A stretch of 64,000 nucleotides of DNA from Tribonema minus. Taxonomy: Eukaryota; Sar; Xanthophyceae; Tribonematales; Tribonemataceae. The notes under the pieces were generated by a model. That model did not search any database. It worked only from the letters and a program-made list of their open reading frames with translations, and had not been told where the DNA came from. Location of the stretch: the NCBI GenBank assembly GCA_017506865.1, contig JAFCMP010000550.1, forward strand, positions 372,001-436,000, in the 5' to 3' direction. The position numbers were made by a program, and so were the translations under genes. Below, one piece after another: positions 24,001-36,115 of this stretch; the first letter of the stretch is position 1; each line of letters starts with the position of its first letter.

Positions 24001-24999
24001 GTGTAGAAGCATATGGCATTTACATGAACGCCGTTTGCATGCTTGACGGTTACACTTGCCAAGGACAGACTACAACACATCATTTTTAGTGGCAAACGAC
24101 CAGCGTCAGTATGTTGTTGCATCAGTCTGCCATCAATGATGAGACGACTCGGACAACAGGCATCAGCTGGTTCTGCAGATGCGGCGCAAGAGGCTTTACT
24201 GAGGTTCTGCAACTGTTGGGTCGTGCATCTTGCAACAACTTCGAAACCAGTCAACGCAACCACGACCGGCTGTCCAACAAAGCAGAGAAGGAGGACTCAG
24301 GCTGTAGCGGTAGTATTGCCAACAGCAGCAACTTGAAGGTGCTCATATGAGACAGAACTCCCCAGGCAAAGGTGCAGCGTTCAGAGCTGTAGGTACCATG
24401 ACCACCGCGGCCGCAGGTAATGACACTTGCCGAGGCACGCCGTGCAACCCTGTTGACTTCAAGTTGATGGTTATGCTTACGCTGCAATGAGATGATTTGC
24501 AGCCATAGCAATCAGTGACATAATGACATGAGAAGCACAACAGGTATACTGCCAGATTGCTGCTGCTTGCTAACTCAGTTTTAGGCCCTGATAGTGCGTG
24601 CAAGTCTGCTGACGTTGCGCTGAACGCCATCATGGCACGCTCTAGACTTGTTAGGCGGTCTGTCAATCGCGTTGACAACAGCGCTGTGCAATGCGAGCTG
24701 GTGGTTATAGAGATATATTGGTGGCATGGTGTTAATCACTGATACATGTCAAGATAACTCGAGAAAGCTGCATGCTGTTGCTCCATACACAAGTCTGCAA
24801 TCCCCAGCCGTGTCTCCGCCGCTACATTGCTTATAGAGCATGACACATTGAGGAAGTAGGAGCGGCAGGCGCGCAGATGTTGAACTTGCGTGAAAGCAGC
24901 ATCACTTCACTGCAATAAATGTAAAACGTACCGACACCAAGATGCCCGTAATTGGATGTCGGATTACGTTAAGTCGAAGCACCAGGTCAACTCAATGAT

Positions 25000-25280
25000 A
25001 CTTGAACGCAGAGGCATCACAGCGCACCTGCCAGGGCCTGATAATATAAGCCGTGCAATCGTGGAAAACATGCACCTATAACTATGGACTTATTTATGAG
25101 GATGAAGTAGAATGCCATGGACATGCCGTCAGACCGCTCTTATACTGTGACCGCTCTTAAATCGAGCGCTCTTATATCGTAGCCGTCGCTGTACTTGAAC
25201 TCAGAGGCATCACAGCGCACCTGCCAGGGTCTGATGCTTTAAGCCGTGCAATCATGGAACACATACACCTATCACTTCTG
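25000..25280. repeat. Tandem duplication, about 85 bp, period about 192 bp
   Basis: The block cagaggcatcacagcgcacc through gccgtgcaat and the following cacctat occurs at 25000-25085 and 25192-25275, in the intron after the coiled-coil exon. No exon is recognised inside it. Confidence 0.65.
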
Positions 25281-26005
25281 AGGAGGAAGCAGAGTGTCCT
25301 GGACTTGTGCGACATGCTCCAATCAAACCATCTTCCAGGCACCAGCTAGAGTTGACAAAAACGTGAGCGACAGGTAGGCTCTCATAAAACCAGAAACTCA
25401 CCACCTATTGCGCGCTGTTGATCACGCAAGTTCTCCCATTCCTTGAGCAGCACCCTCTTTTCGTCACGCAGCTGCACCTCCTTCGTCTCAAGCCGATTGA
25501 GGTGTGTGAGTAGCTGTGGGTCGCCCGCCCTCATGCCCCGATACTCAAGATCCTTTTCAGCTTCGCCCTTGACCCCGTTGTAGACATTCTCAATGTGTTC
25601 GATTTTGGCGATGACCTTCGCAATCTCTTTTTCCAGATGGCTAATTTTATCTTCCACTCGTGCTATCTTGTTCTCGATGCTGTCGGAGCCATCGTCGCCG
25701 CTGCTGTCCTCGCCACTGGAGCCGGCGTCTGCCGAGCCAGTGGAGGCCGTATCGTCGGTGTCAGACATCCCAGAATGGAAATTACATCGGATCCCATTGT
25801 TGTCACTGTCTGCGCGCTGAGGCCCAGAAACCAGCTGCAAAGCACATCCTGCATGACACCGGAGCAACAGCTAGTCAACGCATAGCTTGTATAACAGCCC
25901 AAGACATGAGACCATTGTTGCTGATCACTTAGAGGTTTCAGACAGGACTGCAACTGCCTCTTTCGCGTCAGTCAGGCGATGCAATGGGTTGAGAATAAAT
26001 GTACC

Positions 26006-26152
26006 TCGCGATGATGAAGGAGATTGCTTTGCACTGCGGCTTGCAGCGCGTCTGTGACCGAGCGCGCTGGGCCTGAGCAGCACCTCATGAAACCCGGAGG
26101 CCGATTCCAGAGCAGCGAGAGTGGTCAATACTAGCAGTGTCGCCTTCATCAT
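26006..26152 (-). CDS. Possible signal-peptide exon upstream of the Crinkler-type gene
   Basis: An ATG at 26152 opens a frame reading MMKATLLVLTTLAALESASG, a typical signal peptide, followed by a basic, Ser-rich stretch to a GTACAT donor at 26005. It ends in phase 1. An acceptor just upstream of the coiled-coil exon (about 25794) would continue in frame and add a short stretch before MSDTDD. It may therefore be the true first exon, giving a secreted or organelle-targeted product, or an unrelated small gene. The donor is weak, so confidence is low. Confidence 0.4.
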
Positions 26153-27406
26153 GCTCACAAGTTCAAAGACTTCAAACCATAGTTGAACTTTGTACTTCAC
26201 ATTGTTGAGGTTGTAATTATGGACCGCCTGTTGTTGAGGTTGCACTGGCATATACATGATGTGGAATACGTGTATCCACGACACGCATACTCTTTGCAAC
26301 CCGTATCTTGAGAGCGTCGCTCTCAAATTCAAGATGAAGTAGCAGAGCGGACAGCTAAGACAGCTAGGTAAGAGGCACCAGCCACAGGAACCCCAGGGAC
26401 AGATCTGCAGGCTCAAGCTCAGGCTGACAGTATGGACGCCCAACCATCTTGCTTTGAGCTTGTCGTTCAACATCTGAGACAGAGATGTGAGGTGATGCAT
26501 TGTTGCATTGCTGTTCAGCGCAGGCGCGCGAGCATACATGAGGTCGCGTGTATATGCATACATGAGTATATATGAGTTTGTGTGTGACAAAACATGACAG
26601 CACGCAACGCAGCGCTCGACGCTTGTGAACTTCTTGTACGATGATGCGTCACTCAGGACGACGAAACAATGGTGACGGAAACAGCGAGCGAGAGAACCTT
26701 CGCAGGAAAAACACAACAGGCGTGTTGTTGGCGTTGCGCGCGTACTGATTGGCATATACATTATGCGGGACCCCTAGCAGCAAGAGAGCGCGCTGGCGCA
26801 AAAGCAAACTTGGACTCTGCAGTCCTTGTCCACGATGCCATGCGCACTGCTCTAGTTGAGGCGCTGTGCTCCTCTCGCACGCTGTGCAACACTGTGTTCA
26901 ACTTGCAGTACTTGCTATGCCTACACATACATGAGCCGCTGAGCATCTGGGCTGGGCCACAAACGCTGTGTATCCACAATACGCACATGTCATTTCAACT
27001 GTGTGAGGCGCTGTCGCCAGTGTGGGCGTCACTTCATGTTCACATTGAAGTAGCGCGGTGCACGACGCCTTCAGCCACAGCCAAAGACACCCCGAGACAG
27101 CCTTGCAGCTAGCATGCGTGGTGGCGTGGCAGCACCAACTGCTGCGGCGGTTTCGCCTCATTGCTGGGCATTGTCATCTCGCCGCTCAGCACCACTGCCA
27201 GATGGGCCAAACTACCAACCAGCACAGAACCTGCTTTCGGAAGGGAACGATCGGGCTGACAGCGTGCGCGCCCTTCAAGTTGTTGCAGTCAGCACGCCAC
27301 TGGTGCCAGCCGCATGTCAGGCGTACGACGCATCATGGTTGACAGCGTCGAGCACATGTTATCATATCAATGCTGCCTGCTCTGTACCCCGAGTGCTGCC
27401 CAGAAC
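26153..27406. other. Intergenic stretch between E3 ligase and Crinkler-type genes
   Basis: It lies after the stop of the E3 ligase gene and before the start of the Crinkler-type gene, both on the minus strand. The plus-strand open frames here have no recognisable family. No clear promoter or polyadenylation element was identified. Confidence 0.45.
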
Positions 27407-30400
27407 TCAATAGTACCCGGCGTGGAGCACTTCGCGGCCGCTGCTGCGTATCCTGGCGACCTCCGCCGCCACAGCGTGCCGCGCGTACAGGTCGCGCAGC
27501 ACAGAGTACCTGCACACGTGCAGCGCAGCGGGGGGGCAGCAGTTGTTAGGTTCCGCAGAGGCCATGCGCACAGCATCACGAAGTTGGTTGTCTTGCGCTG
27601 CTTCCGTGAGGGTGAGACTGGCAGGGCTGATCGCAGTGGCACAGTGAGACTCCCAATGTGGGCTCACTGCGGACACGCTGACAGTCCAAATCATGTTTCG
27701 GGCATCTGTGCAGGATGTCGCCCGGTGGCCACATAGACACAGCTGATGACTGCAGCATCAAGGATTCTTTCAAATCAAGATAGTAAACAATTCGCCTGAA
27801 CTGCACTGTTGACAGAGTCACATGTGATGTTTGTGATTGGGCTGCAAGGACGACAGTAACCAACACTGCTGGAAGCTGCAAACTGGTGGACATGAACAAC
27901 CTTATACCCCTCCTTGGCTTGTGCTATTTGATGAATGGGTTAGCAGTTTGAGTTTATGAGTCAAGGTGCAACGACAACAGACTCACAAGGAATTGTGTAA
28001 AGCTGCACCTTCATGCTCAACTCCAACTGTGCAATACGTCAGAGAGCGTTGTTGGTTCCGAAATCATACATGCAGCTGCCATAACAATTCGCAGCAACTC
28101 TCATGCAGCATTCGGTTCCTCATGCTAGGTCTCACCTTCTCTCGTCCATAAACAGGGGCCTCCCCCTGCAAAGCGTGATGAAGCACGGGCAGAGCACGGA
28201 CATCTCAATGACCCAGATTACAGTACCATGGCATGCAGGGCATGAAGGGGCATAAAATGGCAGTGTACAAACTGCTTATGCAGGGCTGGGATCCACAAGT
28301 GTATGCACAGCAGTGGTATCAAGCTGCATGCCCGCTTGCTGGAGCTCGTGGGATTCTTAGAATGCCATCTTGAAGCACAGGCTTTGAGTGCACAGCTGCG
28401 CACCGAGCAGCCTGCGAGTGCAATGAGATCAGCATGCGACGTACATGCCTCGTTATACATGTATGAACCCATACATTTGTGAAGCAGTGGTCTATGTAGG
28501 TTAATGCGCTGCAGCTGACACGCAGAGATTGCGCTGAACTCTAGTTCCGAAAGGTGAACGAAGCTGGTATTCAGTGGTTGTTGCCTTTTGTGCTGATGCA
28601 CTGAACAAGAACTTCAACTGCAGCCTTTCCTGCTGCTCACTGTAACACATCACAAGCACAGAGAGTGCCTCTGGAAAGGCGCATTACGGACCCCCCCAAC
28701 CCCCTCCCTGCGGCCCAATTTGACCCCTCAACAGGCTGCTCACCTCGGTTGACGATGCCTTTCGCCATAAGCGTCCACATAGGGGCTGGCAAAGTAGGCA
28801 GCACGCTTGCCACGCGTAAGTAGCACCGTGCACTCCTGCAGCAAGAAGAAGACACCCGCATTTGGACTGCAGGCCGCGGCGTGCTTCCAGCAGCTGCCAT
28901 CGCCGCCACAGCTCACGGCCTGCAAATGGAGAGGCAGGATATGATAATGTTCAGCAGCAGCGAATGGAGATGATGGCGGCAATGCAGTGCTGGCACCGCC
29001 GGTGTATGTGCATGTCACTATGAGTGCTCTCCCTACATTGCAGTCCTGAACAGTCGCTGAGTGCATTCTGAGGCAGACAGCTCCACCCACATTCCAGGCA
29101 CTCTTCGCAGTGTACACTCCGCACAAGTGTGTCTATCAATGGCTAAACAGGCTTGTGCTGTTACTATGGACCAGGGTGGATGCGAAGGTCAAGTCATGGT
29201 CTTGGGCTGGATGTCTGACATCATTGTTGGCAGACGCACCATGACGCGGCATTCCACCAGCTGCAGAGTAAGAAGTCGCTGCAGACTCTGTATTGAATGT
29301 TGCAAAACATCTTTGATTCAAGTCATAGCCTACGGACTGGATACCAAACATGACCTGAAAGGCTCATTTACCCAAAAATGACGCCAACCACTAGACGCGA
29401 GCGCAAGCCTGCAGACCTGCCAAACATGCCAGCTCTCCGGAGGGGTCACCTACCCAAATGATGCAGTCCACGAGTATAGTGTGCAATACTCCAGCCTGGG
29501 TGGCTAACCTGGCTAGAATGCAACACTCTCCCACATCTGACTCAGAGCCTCGCATATCCGCGAGTACGCGCTTCGTTTTACAAGCGTTCTTTTCGATGAA
29601 ACTGAGGCATGCAAGGTCAACACTCTACTACATGCGACTTGTTTTTCGCCTCCAACTCCGACAGGGTGCCTCGGTGTTGTCAGCATTCACATAGTGTAAG
29701 GGCACTGGCTCACCTGCCCGCACACCAGGCACACTGCTGGGAAAGCGTCCGATGGAGGTCTGGGCGTGCTCTGGTCATGCACAGGACGGCTGCGTGCACA
29801 AGCGCCAGTTCACACACGCACATGAGAGTGTTAGCAATGAGAAAAGCAAGGCCGGTATTGCACGCAGTGTGTGCTGCAGGCTATATAGTGCTTGCACCCC
29901 TGCCGCACAAACATTCGAAATAGGACCTCGACACTAGTACACTAGCACATCAGTGCTAGTCGCAAGACATGTCCAGTGCCACGTGCCCATGGCAGCCACA
30001 TAAAGTGATGGGTCAGGTTCGAGGTTGAGCATGGCATTCCTTGGCAACACTTGCACATGTCGCTGGACCAGTCAGCAAACGACAGAGCTGGTGCAGAAGA
30101 GGGCACATCTTCCAGCATAAATGAAGCCTTACTTTCAGGGGTTATCACGACTCCTCAATATCTGTACGACTCCGACTCCGCTCCGCGGAGCTGTGACTCA
30201 TTTGCCTACGACTCCGACTCCGCTCCGGGGAGCTGGCACCCATCGCTGTACGACTCCGACTCCAACTTCGAGGAGCAAAGCAATGGCCCGAACGACTCCG
30301 ACTCCGCTCCGGCCGGAGCGGAGTCGGAGCGGAGTCAGCGACGACTCCGGTGCGACTCCGACCCTGCCTTTTAGCAGCCATCTCCTCCTCAAACTAGGTA

Positions 30401-33400
30401 TTGCCTGTCTCTGGGCCACTTGGAGCCACAGCCCAGCACTGCGTTGTACCGCATGCACCGAAATATGCTGCATGCATGCTCAACAAAAGGAGTCAGGGCC
30501 CTTCGCTCCGGAGCAACTGTACGACTCCGCTCCGACTCCGGCCGGAGCAACTTGCTCGGCGAACGACTCCGACTCTGACTCCGCAGAGCAATGAGATATG
30601 CCGAACGACTCCGACTCCGCTCCGGCCGGAGCGGAGTCGGAGCGGAGTCGTTGGCCGACTCCGGGGGTGGAGTCGTGATAACCCCTGCTTACTTTACCTT
30701 GTCAGCAGCGCGTGCAAGTCCGTGTACGATTTGGGCAAGTCCACCAGGCGGACAGAAAAGCCCACGGGGTATGATAGGTAGCGCAGCTGCACAAGCTCCA
30801 GCGCAAACTGCACACGACGACAACAGAGCAGAGTTCATGTTGAAGTTCTAGGCGACGTATGCGACCATGGGGTCTGACACACAGGTTGCAAACTCAGCAT
30901 GCACGCTTTGTGATCTGAAGCGGTGAACTTTTGATTGTTGTTGTGACTACAGTGGCACACAGGTCGCAATAGTGAGCAGAGGCAGCCTCAATCAATGGTA
31001 CTGAAACCAGTAGACCACAATGATCGTAGGTGCATCGTAAGTACTTGACTGTTGAGGCATTGAAGATTGGGAGAGGTCCACCCGGTACCACCTCTTAAGG
31101 GCCCTGCCGTGCACATCAGCTTAGGCACAAGTCTTCAAAAAGGCGTCGTGAAAGCTATCATCGTTAATGAGCTTGATGCCCACAGGTGCTTCATTTGTAC
31201 TTCTGGTGGGTAATGCGGTATACTGCAAGCACTACTTCGAGATGAAAATATGGCCACTGCACAACACCACACCATGCATTCCTGTAGAAATTTCAGGACG
31301 CCTACTGTAGCATCATGTGGGCGGCTCACTCAAACGCGGGCATAACTGCTTAATTCAAAAGTGCTGAAGGGCGACAGGCGCGCACGCATGGCAAGCATAA
31401 CAAGCAGCACAGATGCTTGCCGTTCACAGCGCGTGCTGTCATTCACCAGCAACATCATATCGAAGCAAGCCGTGATACGCTGCTGAGGCTGGCCTTGCCT
31501 GCGATGGCTGCCCCGGTGCGACCGTGAGTGGCGCCAGCCACAGCGACACCAGGTGCCTGACGTCTCTGTCCTGAAGCACGGCCGTGAGTGACGTGGGCAT
31601 GCCAAAGAAACCACACAGCGACGCCATCTCGTCATCGGATTGCCTGCACCAGAGATGTCATCAATGAGCAAGAAGGTCAGTTAAGGCACGTCTCCGGCTC
31701 GGTGCCATTGGCGAAATGTTGCTGGCGCGAAGTTCAGGTACTTGAGAGTGCCAGGTGGAGGGTATATTCACCATTGGGTGACACTGGCAAACAGAAGCAG
31801 CAAAACCAGATGCGTGCAGCGGGGCATTGCAGAGCCAACACCCTACCGTGGTGATCGGGCAGCAGCGAGAGATGCATTCCGGGTAAAACAACAGCTGTGT
31901 CGCACAATGCGCATAACCAGCAAAGCGCATGCGTGGCTGTGTCATACCACAAAAAGACAGCAAGCCTACTGCATAAAGTGCCAAAAAACGTCAACACCGC
32001 ATTGTGCAGGCAACCCGCATGTCGCCATTGCCAGTAGCATGACTGGTGTGTCTTCACTTCTGGTTTCTACATTTGTGTCACAACCTCACAGCTAAAGGTT
32101 GGCCTGCATGGTCAAGTGTGCATTGCAGCAATCCGGTTTGGAGGGCACTGAGTGGAGTGCTGTGACAAACATCTGCGTGGACTGATTGATTGAAGGTCGA
32201 ACACGCTTGAAAGCAGCCGGTGTGTACTCAGTGTACCGCAGCTGCATTGCAACTTCATGTTCTACTTTGATGATTTCTGAGGTAGAGTGCAGCAGCATAC
32301 GTCCAAGAACAGATGCCAGTGTAATTAATGCTGATAGATACTGCTATGTTTGGTGCTGTAAAGCGCATGTGCTGGTTTGAGCAGGAGGCGTCCAATGAGT
32401 GCGACATGAGAACTTCAACTTGAACTGCACCCACTCACTCCGGTGGCAGCGCGGCTCCATCCGTGATGATCTCCGCAAAGAGCGCGCAGCAGCGCATGAA
32501 AGCCAGCAGATGCTGCCATGTGCTTGGGTCCAGATCCGCAAAGCAAGGGCGTGCAGACACCAGTGCGCCGCTGCCGCCACACACCTCCATATCGCCCTGC
32601 AGATACAGAAGTCAGCAGAGGCTGTCTGGTGGGCAGGCAGCTATGTGGCGGTTGCGCAGCAGTCACCTAGTGCCGTGCTTGCGACAGGCGAAAAAGTATG
32701 CTGGGCGACGATCAGTCATGTGCGCTTTTGTCGTGCGCATCACACATAGAGGTGGCACCGCAGTGGCCATGAGGCTTGCAACTCTCTACGCTAGCAGCTG
32801 CAGAGGCAGGGCGTGCATCTGATGAGGCTGTACTTCAGGTGCGCGTCACACCGTTGGGACACGCGGTTCTCAGCGGTGGTGGCGGCATTGCAACTCTAAA
32901 GCGCAGCGTGCCCACATTTTCGCCCTGTAAAGCAGCCCAGGTCGCTCAATCCAGACTCAAGCACTTCTCGATTGTTGCATCATCAAGTCTGCAAGGTGCA
33001 CACCACCACACGCAGTGTGCTGACAATCACAGACACTGGACGAACTTAAGCTGCGCTTACCGTTGAGCCCGTGTCCCTTGCGGTTGCGCGCGCAACGGCG
33101 TCGCTGAGCACTGCCCTCGCATACGCACATGCCACGTCAATGTCTGCGCTGCCCTCGTGGTCAGCGCCCGCGGCTGCAGCATCTGGGCCCATGCCCGCTC
33201 CAATCAGCAGCTGCCGCAGTGAGGAAATTCAAGCACGTTCGAAATGAATGTGAGCAAATGTGCAGTGCTTCAGCACTCAAGTACTTTCCTCAGGTTCCAT
33301 AGATTATGGCTGCACGGTGATTCGATGTCCACGATAGATTCTGAGCATCTGTGTAAGAGACTGGGCGGAGTGGCTGCTGCTGGAAGTGCGGGCTGAGATG

Positions 33401-36115
33401 TCAATTGCATTGACCGAGATGTCTATTGCAGTGCTCGCTCACATCTCATGTGCGGGGCATGACAAGATGCGCCCTCGTGTATACCAACGGCTCGCCTAGG
33501 TGGCGAATGTCAAACATTCGTCTCATGCTTCCTGGCAGGCAAAACCAGACGGAGCGCGGTGTCTGGCAGGGCGCTACGACCCTGCCCACATTCATCGCAT
33601 AGCTCTGCATGACGTGTGATCAGCACATGAACCGCGCACGTGATGCGCTGCGCATCGGATCTCTTCCAGAACTGACGCCATTGTACAGCCTTGTACTTCA
33701 ATTTTGAAGTACACGTTCCACTGCCCGCACCTGCACGAGCCGCGCCACGCACGCGACGCCGCACATCGCGCGCACGTCCGCAGCCGCGGGATTGCCCGCC
33801 ATGCGCAGCGCATCACCCGCAGCATCAGTCGCCGCGGCAGCACCGCTAGTAGCGCCGCTGCCGGACGCGTCAGCCGTTGCTGCGGCGCCAGCGGCGGAGG
33901 CGGGCGGCAGCGCTGCGCACAGCATGACCAGGACTTCGAGCAGGATCTTGGGGAGGGGGGTGGTGAAGACGGTCGGGAGCTTGGGCCCCCCCGGAGAGTT
34001 GTCCAGCATCGCCGCGCCTGCCGCGGATGCCATGGTGCTCCGCAGCGGTTCGCTCCCCGCCGCGACCCTGCATGCAGTGGAGCAGTTGTCACGGCAAAAG
34101 CAGCAGCGCTCAGCAAAGAGGCGCTGCGGGATGCCCGGGGCTGGGCTGTGCATGCACTTGTACTCGTAGAGAACACGCTGCTGAATTATGTGATGTTGGC
34201 TTCACTTTAGAGCATGCGTGCATCGTGAAAAGTTTTTAGGGATCAGAGTAAACACGTGAGTGTGGCGCGCAGAGGTGTGGAGGGGGCCTGCGCAATGCAT
34301 GAGGGACAATTGCAGGCAGTGATCAGATGTGTCGTTCATGCATCCGTTTGATGCGTGTGTCTCCATTCCACTCTCGTGACGGGCTCCGTTCAGCCAGTTC
34401 TAGATGATAGCCACCTGGATGTACGGGCATGCATACTTGAGATGCATAAACTGTACACTCACAACACGGCGTCGCAGCACACCTGGTACACTCGTTTACA
34501 AGGAGCGCCAGATACAGTAGAAGTGTCACGGCATGGGCAAACGAATGTGTATTCAACATGTGGAATTCCGTGTGATAATGTTAATTTGTTGTGGCCAATG
34601 GCCTGCGCATGCGCCAATCATTGCCGCAGCGCATCAATGTGAACAGAAGCTTTGCCGCTCAGCAGAGCAGCACCACAGTACAGACATGCACTTCTAGGGT
34701 ACCCTGCAAGATTCTGTCAAGTCGGAAGTGACAGTCATTTGATTGGTCATGACATCGCGACAGCCTGGCAGCAAGATGCAGAAGCAAGGCATCACAGGAG
34801 CTCGACTTGCCTGAGCGCACGAGTCATGATCTTGATTTGCTCCTTACGGGCATTCTGCCAGTCCCGAGTGGGCCCCTGCATTGGGGACTCTCCTGCAGAT
34901 ACAACCGCTGCCGTCGTGTAGGCCACTGCTTGTGCCGCCTGAATTGGTCGTCACAGAAATGCGGACAACGTGATCAGCTTCACACCCCAAGAAGTGCTGC
35001 GCTTTCCTTGCGAAACTCGCATCTGATGCAGCTGCGTGTGCGGCTGGCAACCTGAATTTGCGTACATGGGGCTTTCGAGATGACTGCTTTCCCATTTGAT
35101 GGAGTTGCCGTTCCTGATGAGAATTTGCGATAAGAGTAGACATCACCAGACCGGGGCAAGGTGGAGATGTGCTACATAGGGGCCCTTGTACTGTCCGAAG
35201 ATTGTTAAGCTGTTGTTATCGGCTGACGGACCATGGTGCAGGACGTGCGCAAGACTATGCCACTTACGCAGCACGCAGCATAAAATCTACATGGGCAGCT
35301 GCAGATGCGCACAGAGAGTGCAAAAGGGGAGCATGCAGGGACGGGTGACCCTAACCCTAGCCCTAACTTCAACCTCGCCGTAACCCTACCACTGGTCCTC
35401 GTCGTGAATTTCAACTGCCGTCTGAGCAGAACAACGCGCTGTTCCACCACACGCTCCGCAGCACAAACAACAAACAAGTACCTGCGGGCGCCCGCCATAG
35501 TCATGCTACACGATATGGCAGTTACTTATGTAGCACAGCTCGTTCCCTGTGACAGTGCTCACCGCCACGTAGTGCTCATGCCACTTCACGACTCACAGCG
35601 CAACCAACAAAAAAGGTGCCTCCAAGAGCGCCTGCCATAGTCATGCTACGCGATATGGCAACTGCTGATGAAGCACAGGTCAGTGAATGTGACAGCGCTC
35701 ACCGCCACGTAGTGCTCGTGCGGCACGGGCTCAGCTGCGGCGCGCGCGTCCCCGCCCGCGGCGGTGCCAAAGTACACCAGCGCCACGTCCCTCACAAACT
35801 GCGCGCCCGACAGCCACGATCCTGCCTCCTGCGAAGTCATGGGCGCCTCTGCCGCGGCTGGCGACGGCTCCTCTTCCTGCGCAGCTTCAACGGCCGCCGC
35901 CGCTGCAGCTGGCGACGCCTGCGGCTGCTGCTGCGAAGGTTCTGGGGACATGGGTGTGGGGCCCTGCTGCGCCTGTTGACGAGGCGGGGTGTGTGGGGGT
36001 GAAGGGGGGGGGCTGGGGGGTGCGGGGGGGGCTGCAGCGGGCGCCATTTGCGAGAGGAGGACGGGCAGGCGCTCTCGTGCCCAAGCCCCGCAGGGCGGCT
36101 GCTGCTGTCCTGCAG
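27407..36115 (-). CDS. E3 ligase exons 33-42: C-terminal UAIN region
   Basis: Exons: 35703-36115 (Pro/Ala/Gln-rich, then GAQFVRDVALVYFG), 34811-34875 (GC donor), 33731-34067 (LPKILLEVLVMLCAALP), 33061-33210, 32439-32596 (QHLLAFMRCCALFAEII), 31499-31643 (GC donor GCAAGG), 30698-30807 (VRLVDLPKSYTDLHALL), 29714-29759 (AVCLVCGQ), 28744-28919 (GVFFLLQECTVLL, then ASPYVDAYGE) and 27407-27509 (YSVLRDLYARHAVAAEVARI, stop). LPxxYxxL, CLVCG, the Cys/His cluster and SPYxDxYGE are diagnostic of the autoinhibitory C-terminus of UBR ligases. Confidence 0.9.

Larger units (their letters stand above)
12040..25768 (-). pseudogene. Crinkler/RHS-type NTPase-nuclease protein gene, frameshifted
   Basis: Exons on the minus strand: 25402-25768 (acidic start, then coiled coil IENKIARVEDKISHLEKEI), about 24545-24698 (RLTSLERAM), 23562 to about 23990 (P-loop, APSQSGKT), 22366-22744 (Walker B region, then MIFAASYGS), 19601-19689 (VGLLTLCLDYLDDTL), 18434-18661 (STPEFLDRF), 17389-17661 (FSSPLHEFWFTRKHF, then SPDYGE) and 12040-12429 (GLLDFFIG, LEILCDSKCVDEHYKRF, then DFIVIDF). 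From the P-loop exon on, intron phases match. The order is that of Crinkler/RHS-type proteins (P-loop NTPase followed by a PD-(D/E)XK-like nuclease). Defects: an apparent one-base deletion near 22672 between the FW and IKDLL motifs, another near 17480 before WQMEVYR, and Walker B reads IIMDLAQ where the family has an acidic DE. It is probably inactive unless the indels are assembly errors. Exons 1-3 borders are uncertain. Confidence 0.78.

Noticed and set aside
29390-29450. Possible 33-bp E3 ligase exon
   Set aside because: CLVCGQ (29714) joins AVSCGGDGSC (28919) in phase 0 as in other UBR proteins; the candidate adds nothing conserved.
30136-30687. CRISPR-like array of gactccgactccg units
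   Set aside because: Spacing is irregular, units are palindromic, and the block is bounded by transposon ends and a target duplication in a eukaryotic intron.
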